A stretch of DNA of 41,931 nt from JAJFUG01 sp964473155 (GTDB lineage Bacteria > Gemmatimonadota > Glassbacteria > GWA2-58-10). The stretch lies in the NCBI GenBank assembly GCA_964473155.1, contig CAYYNT010000035.1, forward strand, positions 1 to 41,931. The letters run 5' to 3'. The translations under genes were made by a program, and so were the position numbers. The notes beneath the pieces are model-generated. The model was not told where the DNA came from, did no database searches, and saw only the letters and a list, made by a program, of their open reading frames with translations. The first letter of the stretch is position 1; each line of letters starts with the position of its first letter. Below are positions 34,060 to 41,931 of this stretch, one piece after another.

Positions 34060-35802
34060 ATGAATGTCCTTATCTATCTGGCAATTCCAATAGCCGCATT
34101 CATTCTGGCAAGCCGGTTTTATGCAAGGTATGTCGCGCGAATCCTGGGCGAGGACCCGAACAATCCCACTCCAGCGGTGACTTTCAATGACGGGCGGGAT
34201 TACGTTCCGACAAAGCGTTACGTGGTTTTCGCGCATCATTTTTCAGCCATTGCCGGCGCCGGTCCCATTATAGGCCCGACCATGGCTGTGCTGTATGGGT
34301 TTGTTCCGGCCTGGCTCTGGGTTGTCCTGGGGGGGATATTTTTCGGCGCGGTGCACGATTTTTCGACGATGTTTATCAGCCTGCGCGAAAAAGGCAAATC
34401 CATCGCCGAAGTCGCACGGAACACGCTCGGCCCGACAGGTTTTAATCTGATGATCTCGTTTACGATCATGATGCTGCTGCTGGTGTGCTCCTCGTTTCTC
34501 AGCGCCACCGCCATCTCGTTGACCTCCTTGTGGCCGCTCAGCAAACTCGGCATCGAGGGAAGCGATAGTATCCTGAAGACAGTGACCACCGATGGGGTGG
34601 TCTACGGCAGGATCGGCGGCATTGCCTCGACATCCGTTATCATAATAACCCTGTGCGCTCCTGTTCTCGGCTGGCTGATACACAAGAAGGGGATCCGGAC
34701 TGTTTACGCGTATCTGCTGGCCTCCGCCATCTGCATCGCATCCATTCTGGCCGGTATAGCCTGGCCGGTCTCCCTGCAGCCTTTCCATTGGATGATAATC
34801 ATTTCCATCTATGTCCTTATCGCCTCCGGAACGCCTGTCTGGGTCATTCTTCAGCCGCGCGATTTCATCAACGTGCAGATACTGTACGGCGGAATCCTTC
34901 TCATAGTCGTCTCGCTTATATCTGCCGGGTTCGGCGGGGTGGAGATTTCGCTTCCAGGCTTCAATCTCGCCGAGGGCGCTAACAGTCTCGGCATGATCTG
35001 GCCGATGATGTTCATCACTATCGCCTGCGGGGCGATCTCGGGGTTTCACGCGCTTGTCGGCGGCGGTACAACCTGCAAGCAGTTGAGCCGGGAAACGGAT
35101 GCGCGGAAGATCAGTTTCAACTCAATGCTCCTCGAATCCCTGCTTGCTGTCTGCGTTCTCCTCGCTATCGGGGTCGGGTTGAGTTTCACGGATTATAAAG
35201 CGATAGTCTGGCCCTCGGACCCTCTCGTAAAATCCAATCCCATCCTCGGGTTTTCCCTGGCGGCCGGTAATCTGTTCCATATGGGGCTGGGCATTCCTGT
35301 TTCGCTCGGAACAGTCTTCGGCATTCTGCTGGTGGAGGGATTTGTCATCACCACGCTCGATGCCGCTGTCCGACTGAACAGATACCTGTTCGAAGAACTG
35401 TGGGCCATACTTTTCAAGAATCCCAGTCCGTTTCTGAGTTACTACTGGTTCAATTCTTTCCTGACTGTCGTCATCATGTTCATCCTCAGCTATTCGAACG
35501 CTTTTTCCGTGCTCTGGCCCATTTTCGGAACGGCAAACCAGCTTCTTGCCGCTCTGGCCTTAATAACTGTCGCGAGCTGGCTGGTGCTCAAGGGAGAGAA
35601 ATATTTCTTCGCGCTGTACCCGGCGTTTTTCATGCTCGCAACGACCATGGCCGCGCTGGTGGTTCTGTTGATGAGTTACATCAGGAAAGGCAACTACATC
35701 CTGATGGCTGTCGATCTGATTCTGTTCATGCTTTCTATTGGCGTAGTCGCTCTCTCGATCAGGGTGTTTGCCAGAAAAAAGCGGATGCGCGCCGTTGCGT
35801 GA
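34060..35802 (+). CDS. CstA/BtsT-family carbon-starvation transporter
   Basis: 580 residues from ATG 34060, with GGAGG 11 bases upstream; an in-frame ATG at 34042 would add six residues but has no ribosome site. It has many membrane helices and the family signatures: FAHHFSAIAGAGPIIGPTMA and FFGAVHDFSTMFISLREKGK near the N-terminus, and GFHALVGGGTTCKQL in the middle. Family members (CstA, BtsT) import pyruvate or peptides; which one cannot be decided here. The next gene, 77 bp downstream on the same strand, is a membrane acyltransferase-like protein, possibly co-transcribed. Confidence 0.88.
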   Translation: MNVLIYLAIPIAAFILASRFYARYVARILGEDPNNPTPAVTFNDGRDYVPTKRYVVFAHHFSAIAGAGPIIGPTMAVLYGFVPAWLWVVLGGIFFGAVHDFSTMFISLREKGKSIAEVARNTLGPTGFNLMISFTIMMLLLVCSSFLSATAISLTSLWPLSKLGIEGSDSILKTVTTDGVVYGRIGGIASTSVIIITLCAPVLGWLIHKKGIRTVYAYLLASAICIASILAGIAWPVSLQPFHWMIIISIYVLIASGTPVWVILQPRDFINVQILYGGILLIVVSLISAGFGGVEISLPGFNLAEGANSLGMIWPMMFITIACGAISGFHALVGGGTTCKQLSRETDARKISFNSMLLESLLAVCVLLAIGVGLSFTDYKAIVWPSDPLVKSNPILGFSLAAGNLFHMGLGIPVSLGTVFGILLVEGFVITTLDAAVRLNRYLFEELWAILFKNPSPFLSYYWFNSFLTVVIMFILSYSNAFSVLWPIFGTANQLLAALALITVASWLVLKGEKYFFALYPAFFMLATTMAALVVLLMSYIRKGNYILMAVDLILFMLSIGVVALSIRVFARKKRMRAVA

Positions 35803-35879
35803 GCGGTTCAGGAATAACGTTCCATAAAGCCCAATTTGCCGGGACAATACAGAACCTTCAACGAATAACGGAGAACAAA

Positions 35880-36992
35880 ATGGCCGTAAAACCTGCTGAT
35901 ACGACTGCTGCGGCGGTCAGGGGACAGGGCGGGATGCCGGTTGAGGGGCGGTATGCCTCGCTTGACGCATATCGTGGTTTAATCATGATCATGCTCATTT
36001 CCGGGGGATTCGGGTTCGGTGCGCTGAAAGACCATCCCGTTTTCGGAGTCATCGCCGCCCAGTTCGACCATGTGCCGTGGACAGGCATGGTGTTCTGGGA
36101 CCTCATACAGCCGGCTTTCATGTTCATGGTCGGGGCGGCCATGCCGTTTGCATTGGCGCGCCGTCTCGAACGGGGAGCGACTTTCCGCCAGAACCTCGGC
36201 CACGTGGCCAGCCGTTCGCTGAAACTCATCCTGCTCAGCCAGATACTCGGCTCGATCTCCGGCGGAAAAATGAATTTTCAGCTTATCAACGTCCTCTGCC
36301 AGATCGCTTTCACCTACCTGCTCTGCTTCCTGATAATGCAGATGAAATTCCGCTGGCAGGCTGTAACCGCCGGGCTGATCCTGGCGGGGCACTGGGCCCT
36401 GTTCGTGCTGTTCCCCGGACCGGAGGGTGCGTTCTCCAGAGAGGGCAATATCGGCCAGGTGATAGACCTCGCCATCCTCGGGAAAACCTACAGCGGCCTC
36501 TACGTGACTATCAACTTCATAAGCAGCACGGTTACAACGCTGTTCGGGGTCTGGACGGCGCTGCTGCTGAGAAGCCAGAGGACGCAGACACAGAAGCTGA
36601 AGATACTGGCGGCTTTCGCGGCCGGATGTTTCGCGCTGGGCCTTTTGCTTTCCCCGTTCAATCCCATAGTGAAGAAAATCTGGACCGCCTCCTTCACCCT
36701 GGTCAGCTCGGGCTGGGTCATCCTCGGAATGCTGGCTTTTGTCTGGCTGATCGAGGTGAAGAATTATCGTAAGTGGGCCTTCCCGTTGCTCGTAATCGGG
36801 ATGAACTGCATCTTCATTTATTCTTTCAAGTACGTCCTGGGCGGCTGGGTCGACAGCGCGCTGGCGGTGTTCAGCGGCAATTTCGAGTTCATCGGGACTC
36901 TGGCTCCGGTGGCGCAGGCCTGCGCCACCCTGCTGGCCTTGTGGTATCTGTGCTTCTGGCTGTACCAGAGAAAGATATTCTTCAAACTGTGA
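35880..36992 (+). CDS. COG4299/DUF5009-type membrane acyltransferase-like protein
   Basis: 370 residues from ATG 35880, after GGAG; the frame is open farther upstream but that part overlaps the CstA gene. After a soluble start, RYASLDAYRGLIMIMLISGG opens a membrane domain of about ten helices, with FDHVPWTGMVFWDLIQPAFM near 60-85. This is the pattern of the family that includes heparan-alpha-glucosaminide N-acetyltransferase relatives and NagX, which move acetyl groups across the membrane to amino-sugars. The final helices end WYLCFWLYQRKIFFKL. In context it may modify or process an amino-sugar taken from a glycan. The family assignment is good; the substrate is a guess. Confidence 0.8.
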   Translation: MAVKPADTTAAAVRGQGGMPVEGRYASLDAYRGLIMIMLISGGFGFGALKDHPVFGVIAAQFDHVPWTGMVFWDLIQPAFMFMVGAAMPFALARRLERGATFRQNLGHVASRSLKLILLSQILGSISGGKMNFQLINVLCQIAFTYLLCFLIMQMKFRWQAVTAGLILAGHWALFVLFPGPEGAFSREGNIGQVIDLAILGKTYSGLYVTINFISSTVTTLFGVWTALLLRSQRTQTQKLKILAAFAAGCFALGLLLSPFNPIVKKIWTASFTLVSSGWVILGMLAFVWLIEVKNYRKWAFPLLVIGMNCIFIYSFKYVLGGWVDSALAVFSGNFEFIGTLAPVAQACATLLALWYLCFWLYQRKIFFKL

Positions 36993-37033
36993 TTTCAGGC
37001 CGACAGGCAGTTATTAATCTTCGCCCGCACCGT

Positions 37034-37175
37034 AAAAAAGGGGCTGTCCCAAAAGTCTTAAATGTAGAGGCACGGCGCGCCGTGCCCCTACAGAACTGCT
37101 TTTATTTCAATTGGTTAGAGATTGCAGCAATCTGCAAAGAGCAAAATCAGGGACTTTTGGGACAGCCCCTTTTTT
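37034..37175. repeat. Palindromic MITE-like element, also a bidirectional terminator
   Basis: Perfect 24-base inverted ends (core GGGGCTGTCCCAAAAGTC, then six A/T outside) lie at 37034-37057 and 37152-37175. Nested inside is a second, near-perfect 28-base palindrome centred on GGCACGGCGCGCCGTGCC (about 37065-37092). The element sits between convergent genes ending at 36992 and 37265, and its A6/T7 edges after GC-rich stems would stop transcription from both sides. The ends resemble termini of transposon-derived miniature elements spread in many bacteria. No ORF is inside. Confidence 0.8.
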
Positions 37176-37264
37176 TATCACTGCCGGGTTTTCAGCATGA
37201 AGCGTAAGAAAAGGATGCCCTTAAAAGAAATCCCGAAAGCTGAAGGGTGAATCGAAAAGTATTT

Positions 37265-38704
37265 TCACTTTACGGGATAGAGATAATTTTCGCCCTCTTT
37301 CATCCTGAGCACTGCGCCATCCGGGCCAAGCTCGAACGAAACCAGCTCTCCGTGACTGCCCCAGCCGCTGCCCGATATCCGGAAAGTATTTTCTCCTTCA
37401 GGGATCAGAAAAAACATGGACTCGGCCGGGTTGGCGGCCGTGGGATTGATCATCGCCAGTCTGTTCTGATAAACCAGAATCTGGGTGTCACTGAACCAGT
37501 TGCGGTACTTGCCCGTAAGCTTTTCCCAGTCTGGATCAACCACGGGATTCTCGGCGGTGACGGCAGTGGCACGGTTTATCGCGGGCGCCACCCAGTCGAA
37601 AACCCTGTCCACGACAAGAGTGGTGGCGTCATCCGCGTTCTGCATGACTATGACCGCCACTTTCTCATCGAGGCTCATCGAGAGGTTCGATCTGTATCCG
37701 GCAACCCAGCCTCCATGAAAGACAATGTCGCGCTGCGGAGTATGGTTAATGCCGAATCCCAGGCCCCAGCCGCTCTGCCAGTTGGGCATAAGCCATTGCA
37801 CGCGCTGCATCTCCTTTATCGTGCTGGATTTTATTATCTCCGCGCCGGTCTGGCTCCGGAGGCGGAAAATCCAGGAAGCGAAACGCGCCATGTCTCCAAC
37901 GGTCGAGGAGAATCCCCCGCAGGCGGCTATGCCCCTGGCATCCGTGAATGGCATCAGTTTCCGCTCCTGGCCCGGCAACCGGCGGCCATAGCCCCGGGCC
38001 ATCTTCTGCTTGTTTTCTTCCGGGAAAGTCACGCTGGTGCTGGACATTCCCAGCGGGTCGAGAATGTTGCGCTGGATGTAATCCGCATACGGCATCCCTG
38101 AAACGGCTTCCACTATTGCGCCGGCAAGAGTATAACCAAGGTTGGAATATTTCCACTTGGTCTCGGACGGGTATACTGTCTCCTGTTCTTTCAACTTGTC
38201 CAACACCTGTTTCATTTCCGGGAAACTGAAATCCGTCCAGTACGGGAAAGCCGCTTCGGACGGCACTCCCGAGATATGTGCGAGCAGGTGGCGTATCGTT
38301 ATCGGAGGAGCATCGGGGTAGCTGTTTTTTATATCGAAACCCGGCAGGCGCCTGCTGACTGGATCGTCAAGCTGAAGCTTGCCTTCATCCCTGAGTTTCA
38401 GGATGGCCACCGCGGTGAACATCTTGGATTGAGACGCGATCAGGTAAATATCGTCAAGGCTTGCCTCTTTCCTGTTTTCCCGGTCTGAAAAACCGTAGCT
38501 TTTCGCCCAGATCAGTTTCTGGCCGTACACTATGCCGATATTCATCGCGGGCTGGTTGTCATAGGCCAGCCTGGATTCAATCCAGGCATCGAGCAGCCGT
38601 AGATTCGAGGCCACATCGGGATTCTCGGTCAGCACTGTTTCACCTGCCTGTGCGTTGACGGTTGAGAGAAGCACCATCAGGATTAATATAAATGACAGCT
38701 TCAT
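37265..38704 (-). CDS. Exported serine hydrolase, class C beta-lactamase/esterase fold
   Basis: 479 residues from ATG 38704, with AGGAGG eight bases upstream; the TTG two codons earlier is too close to that site. A signal peptide covers 1-20 (cut near AQA-G). The three active-site boxes are present: Ser91-x-x-Lys94 (SQSK), Tyr186-Ser-Asn188 (YSN) and His330-Gly-Gly (HGG). The C-terminal 110 residues form a DUF3471/lipocalin-like beta domain (KLTGKYRNWFSDTQILVYQN). Such proteins are usually D-aminopeptidases, esterases or cell-wall peptide hydrolases; antibiotic resistance should not be assumed. It is convergent with the acyltransferase-like gene and probably monocistronic. Confidence 0.9.
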   Translation of the reverse strand: MKLSFILILMVLLSTVNAQAGETVLTENPDVASNLRLLDAWIESRLAYDNQPAMNIGIVYGQKLIWAKSYGFSDRENRKEASLDDIYLIASQSKMFTAVAILKLRDEGKLQLDDPVSRRLPGFDIKNSYPDAPPITIRHLLAHISGVPSEAAFPYWTDFSFPEMKQVLDKLKEQETVYPSETKWKYSNLGYTLAGAIVEAVSGMPYADYIQRNILDPLGMSSTSVTFPEENKQKMARGYGRRLPGQERKLMPFTDARGIAACGGFSSTVGDMARFASWIFRLRSQTGAEIIKSSTIKEMQRVQWLMPNWQSGWGLGFGINHTPQRDIVFHGGWVAGYRSNLSMSLDEKVAVIVMQNADDATTLVVDRVFDWVAPAINRATAVTAENPVVDPDWEKLTGKYRNWFSDTQILVYQNRLAMINPTAANPAESMFFLIPEGENTFRISGSGWGSHGELVSFELGPDGAVLRMKEGENYLYPVK

Positions 38705-38735
38705 GATCAAGACCTCCTGGTGACCACCATGATTT

Positions 38736-38771
38736 GATCCGCCTGTTTCTCCGTGATTAATCAGGCGGATC
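38736..38771. promoter_or_regulatory. Inverted repeat upstream of the serine hydrolase
   Basis: GATCCGCCTG (38736-38745) pairs perfectly with CAGGCGGATC (38762-38771) across 16 bases, about 32 bp before the hydrolase start on the minus strand. It could be a leader hairpin or an operator. From 38772 to about 39230 no gene is seen; the part after 38990 is A/T-rich. Confidence 0.45.
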
Positions 38772-39239
38772 GTATGAAGCAGGTATGATATAATAATCGG
38801 TCCGCGTTTCGAGGATGTTACGCTGAAAAGAACATCTGCTCGAAAGCTCTGTCATGCTGCTTTCTTCCGGGCCTTGCGGCAATCCTCGCCACGCGCGGCC
38901 GGGTCAAGAAGCGGTCAGAGTTGCCGCCTGGACCGCATACAGCGGGGAGGGATGGTCGCCATCATTTCAATAACTCCTGCCCATGCTTGCGGTCTCACAA
39001 ATCTAAAAATAATTTTAGGTTGACAGCAGTCCACTTTTTTTCGCTGCACAAGAGAAGCGCTAACCGTCTGTATCCATCCATGAGAAAATAATCTGTAGTG
39101 TATCTATAAGTCTTATAAATTGTGTTAGTATGTCAGTCCATACCAGGCAATCGCACGTATCGCGAAAAAATATTGAAGTTGCTGTGTGATTCATTTTTTG
39201 TTTATTGAAAGATATATAACTTCAGAAAAAGAGAGAACC

Positions 39240-39298
39240 ATAATTGTTTGATCCGGACAAACAAATTGCATTCAACTTCAGTGATAATAATTGTTTGA
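39240..39298 (+). promoter_or_regulatory. Candidate operator repeats before the PAS sensor gene
   Basis: The 12-mer ATAATTGTTTGA occurs twice in the same direction, at 39240-39251 and 39287-39298; the second copy overlaps the -35 box. The first copy is also the left half of an inverted repeat TTGTTTG...CAAACAA (39244-39250 and 39258-39264). The layout suits a DNA-binding regulator acting on this promoter. Confidence 0.5.
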
Positions 39299-39324
39299 CA
39301 TGGATTTGACCTTTGTGGTAAAAT
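39295..39324 (+). promoter_or_regulatory. Sigma-70-type promoter of the PAS sensor gene
   Basis: TTGACA (39295-39300) and TAAAAT (39319-39324) are separated by 18 bases, close to consensus, 85 bp before the start codon at 39409. The region between is a leader without an ORF. Confidence 0.6.
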
Positions 39325-39408
39325 CCGTCTTGTTTTCAGGTTTCGCCAAAGAAAAACAGAACAGGTTTTTTGATTCTGTGAGTCCGGCGTCCTCCATCGA
39401 GGCTAATC

Positions 39409-41931
39409 ATGGTCAGCAAGAAACAGCCAGGCTCGGAACCTGATAGCACTGCCGGATCGCATATTCCAGAGGCGGAAAAAGATATTCTTAAGGGCCCTTC
39501 CCTGACGGAATCCCATCTGTACAATGAACTTCTGCATTCAATTCTGCGAAACGCCTCCGATATCATCTACCACACTGATCGACAAGGATATATCGTTTTT
39601 GTGAGCGAGGCTGTGAGGCGCTATGGTTATGATCCGTCTCAGGTCGTCGGTTCCAGCATAATGGATTATGTGCATCCCGATGATCTCGATCTGGCAAGAT
39701 ACTGTCTTAATGAGCGCCGAACCGGGGAGAGAGCGACAAAGGCCCTGGTAATCCGGCTGTTTCCACCATCCGGAATGGCGGCTGTTGGGGTCTGCGGTTC
39801 TCCGGTGTTCTCGGTCAATGCCGAGGGATTGTACAAATCCGGAAAGATCTGTACGGAATCGTTTCTCGGCACGCAGGGAGTTGCGCGTGATATCACGGAA
39901 TACAAGGATTACAAGTCGCGCTTGCGTCTGCAATCCATGGTGCTCGATCAGATACAGGATTTTGTGACTTTGACCGATCTGGAAGGGAATATCACATATG
40001 TAAACGATGCGGAGACCCGGCTCTTTAATAAGTCGCGGGATGAACTTCTCGGCAGTCATGTGTCGATCTATGGTGAGGACCCCTCGAAAGGCGCCACCCA
40101 GAGGGAAATTCTGGAGAGTACGCTCAGCAGCGGTAAGTGGCGTGGTGAAGTTGTCAATATACTGCCTGACGGTTCGAAACGCGTTATGGACTGCCGGACT
40201 CACACGATCCTGGATGAGTCCGGCAGGCCGATCGCCCTGTGCGGCATCAGCACGGACATCACCGGGCGAAAACAGATTGAAGACGCGTTGCGGGAAAACA
40301 ATGCCAATCTTGCGGCTATCCTCGAAAATACGAATGACCTGATCGCATCCCGTGACCGTGATGGCCGTCTGGTGGCTTTCAATTCGGCCTTCGCCGGGAT
40401 CGTGAAAAAACTGTTCGGCATCGAGGCCCGCCCCGGCCTCAGGACCATGGATTATCTGCCGACGGAGCAAAAGGCGCACTGGGAGCAGATTATTCAGCGG
40501 GTTCTTTCCGGTGAGATTATACGCGAGGAATTCCAATGGGATTTCGGTGATAAAGATGTGCGTCACTACGAGATTTCGTTTAATCCGATAATCAAGGACG
40601 GTGAGATAATCGGGATCTCGGAATTCAACAGGGACATCACCGGCCGAAAGGATACACAAGCCACCCTGGAGGAAGAGGCCTTGCGGAGACGTATCCTGAT
40701 CGAGCAGTCGAGAGACGGGATCGTGGTGCTTGACGAGGATGGCAAAGTATTCGAGTCTAACCGGAGTTTTTCCGGGATGTTAGGTTACAGCGAACGGGAA
40801 ATAGTCCAGTTGCATGTCTGGGACTGGGATGCACGATGGGAGCGCGAAAAGCTGCTCGACATGATCCGGGAGGTCGGCGTCAAGGGAGATTTTTTCGAAA
40901 CACTCCACCGCCGCAAGGACGGAACTGTTATCAAAGTGGAAATAAGCTCCACCGGCGCCGTTATCGGAGGACGCAAACTTATTTTCTGCGTATGCCGCGA
41001 CATCACCGAGCGCAAGCTGCAGGAACTGGCTCTGCAGAAAAGCCAGGAGCGTCTGGAAAGCATTTTCCGTGTCTCCCCGATAGGGATAGGCGTGGTAAAG
41101 GACCGGGTGATTCAGGCGGTCAACAACCGTTTATGTGAAATGACCGGGTACGCTCCGGATGAACTGAACGGCAAAAGCGCGAGAATTCTATATGTCACCG
41201 ATGAAGACTTCGAGCATGTCGGGAGAGAAAAGTACAACCAGATAAGGGAAAATGGCGCCGGAACCGTGGAGACACGCTGGAAGCGCAAGGACGGCGTGAT
41301 TATCGACGTTCTCCTATCATCCACGCCACTGAAGCAGTCGGACCTGTCCGCGGGGGTCACTTTCACTGCACTGGACATCACCGAGCGCAAACAGGCCGAA
41401 CAAGCTCTCAGGGACAGCGATGAAAAACTGTCGGAGTCGAACCAGCAGATGTCCGCGATCCTTGAATACACGCACATGCTGACCGCATATCTCGATATGC
41501 GGTTCGATTTTATCTGGGTCAACCGCGCTTATGCTGAATCCGGCGGCCAGGATCCCTCTTTCTTCCCCGGCAGAAACCATTTCGACCTTTACCCGAATGA
41601 GGAAAACCGCGCCATCTTCCAGAAAGTGGTGGACATCGGAAAGCCGTTTTTCATATCCGCCAAGCCTTTCGTGTACAAGGACCAGCCTGAACGCGGAGTG
41701 ACCTACTGGGACTGGAGCCTCGTGCCGGTCAAGTCGGCGGAGGGTAAAGTCACGGGATTGATTCTCACCCTGGCCGATGTTACAGGCATAAGAAAGGCCG
41801 AGGAAGAACTGCGCCGGAGCGAGTGGCGCCTGCTTGAAGCTCAGCGGGTGGCGCATATCGGGAACTGGGAGCTCGATATCAGGACCAGGAAGCTCTGGTG
41901 GTCGGAAGAGGTTTACAGGATTTTCGGCTTC
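39409..41931 (+). CDS. Multi-PAS-domain sensor protein, probably a histidine kinase (5' part)
   Basis: Starts at ATG 39409, six bases after GAGG, and stays open to the window edge (841 codons, no stop). At least six PAS domains follow in a row, with a seventh starting: about 45-170, 175-300, 305-420, 425-545, 550-665, 670-795 and from 805. Their ends are marked by PAC-type phrases: GVARDITEYK, GISTDITGRK, SEFNRDITGR, CVCRDITERK, TALDITERKQ and LADVTGIRKA. There is no signal peptide and no membrane helix in view, so it is likely cytosolic. PAS arrays like this normally precede a HisKA/HATPase kinase or a GGDEF output, which lies beyond the window. Antisense frames in this stretch are shadows. 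Confidence 0.92.
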   Translation, partial: MVSKKQPGSEPDSTAGSHIPEAEKDILKGPSLTESHLYNELLHSILRNASDIIYHTDRQGYIVFVSEAVRRYGYDPSQVVGSSIMDYVHPDDLDLARYCLNERRTGERATKALVIRLFPPSGMAAVGVCGSPVFSVNAEGLYKSGKICTESFLGTQGVARDITEYKDYKSRLRLQSMVLDQIQDFVTLTDLEGNITYVNDAETRLFNKSRDELLGSHVSIYGEDPSKGATQREILESTLSSGKWRGEVVNILPDGSKRVMDCRTHTILDESGRPIALCGISTDITGRKQIEDALRENNANLAAILENTNDLIASRDRDGRLVAFNSAFAGIVKKLFGIEARPGLRTMDYLPTEQKAHWEQIIQRVLSGEIIREEFQWDFGDKDVRHYEISFNPIIKDGEIIGISEFNRDITGRKDTQATLEEEALRRRILIEQSRDGIVVLDEDGKVFESNRSFSGMLGYSEREIVQLHVWDWDARWEREKLLDMIREVGVKGDFFETLHRRKDGTVIKVEISSTGAVIGGRKLIFCVCRDITERKLQELALQKSQERLESIFRVSPIGIGVVKDRVIQAVNNRLCEMTGYAPDELNGKSARILYVTDEDFEHVGREKYNQIRENGAGTVETRWKRKDGVIIDVLLSSTPLKQSDLSAGVTFTALDITERKQAEQALRDSDEKLSESNQQMSAILEYTHMLTAYLDMRFDFIWVNRAYAESGGQDPSFFPGRNHFDLYPNEENRAIFQKVVDIGKPFFISAKPFVYKDQPERGVTYWDWSLVPVKSAEGKVTGLILTLADVTGIRKAEEELRRSEWRLLEAQRVAHIGNWELDIRTRKLWWSEEVYRIFGF

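Noticed and set aside
37034..37175. CRISPR repeat unit
   Set aside because: Only one pair of inverted arms and no regularly spaced direct repeats; fits a miniature element or terminator.
37247..38101. 284-codon + strand frame over the serine hydrolase
   Set aside because: Antisense to a gene with all three active-site motifs; no recognisable product.
37265..38704. Antibiotic-resistance beta-lactamase
   Set aside because: The SxxK, YxN and HGG boxes define the broad serine-hydrolase fold; the extra C-terminal beta domain and HGG in place of KTG are typical of peptidase or esterase relatives.
39538..40659. 373-codon minus-strand frame
   Set aside because: Antisense to three PAS domains of the sensor gene.

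Overview
The window looks like a chromosomal segment of an uncultured, GC-rich Gram-negative bacterium, probably from the FCB / candidate-phylum range (Latescibacterota-, KSB1- or Glassbacteria-like). This placement is inferred from gene style: Bacteroidetes-type ~800-residue FtsX/MacB permeases, lipoprotein signal peptides, dockerin-like calcium repeats on secreted proteins, and a mix of secreted amidohydrolases, heparinase-like lyases and Asp-box propellers. No rRNA or intact tRNA is present to fix the taxonomy.

Region 1 (1-15058) is a head-to-tail array of seven paralogous ABC-type permeases on the + strand, one of them cut by the window edge, with 25-55 bp gaps and no ATPase gene in view. 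Two copies are broken close to the C-terminus: the second by a one-base frameshift near 2490, the fifth by an in-frame TAA at 9703. Two copies share a 324-bp tract with a single mismatch, which points to recent gene conversion. The array is followed by a secreted beta-propeller-like protein with a C-terminal dockerin-like domain (15098-16582).

Region 2 (16583-17001) is a recombination scar. It contains a fold-back repeat, the 3' half of a tRNA-Val(TAC) gene, and, touching it, the truncated N-terminus of a sodium:solute symporter on the minus strand.

Region 3 (17001-24383, minus strand) is a tight operon: nitrilase-superfamily hydrolase, SSS symporter, DegT-type PLP enzyme, Nif3-like protein, two exported amidohydrolases, then the truncated symporter. 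It diverges from an AraC-family regulator (24619-25503). The regulator is followed by a lipoprotein with about twelve Asp-box repeats and a heparinase II/III-type lipoprotein. Together these look like an uptake and degradation locus for a complex carbohydrate or amide-containing glycan, but the substrate cannot be read from the sequence.

Region 4 (30475-31859) is a decayed IS1380-family insertion sequence with matching terminal inverted repeats, itself interrupted by about 680 bp of unknown DNA. It is followed by a secreted TIM-barrel hydrolase-like protein with an N-terminal dockerin-like domain (31943-33568), a CstA-type transporter, a COG4299/DUF5009 membrane acyltransferase-like protein, a palindromic MITE-like element between convergent genes, a secreted class-C beta-lactamase-fold hydrolase, and a long multi-PAS sensor protein that runs off the right edge. 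The PAS gene has a good sigma-70-type promoter and candidate operator repeats.
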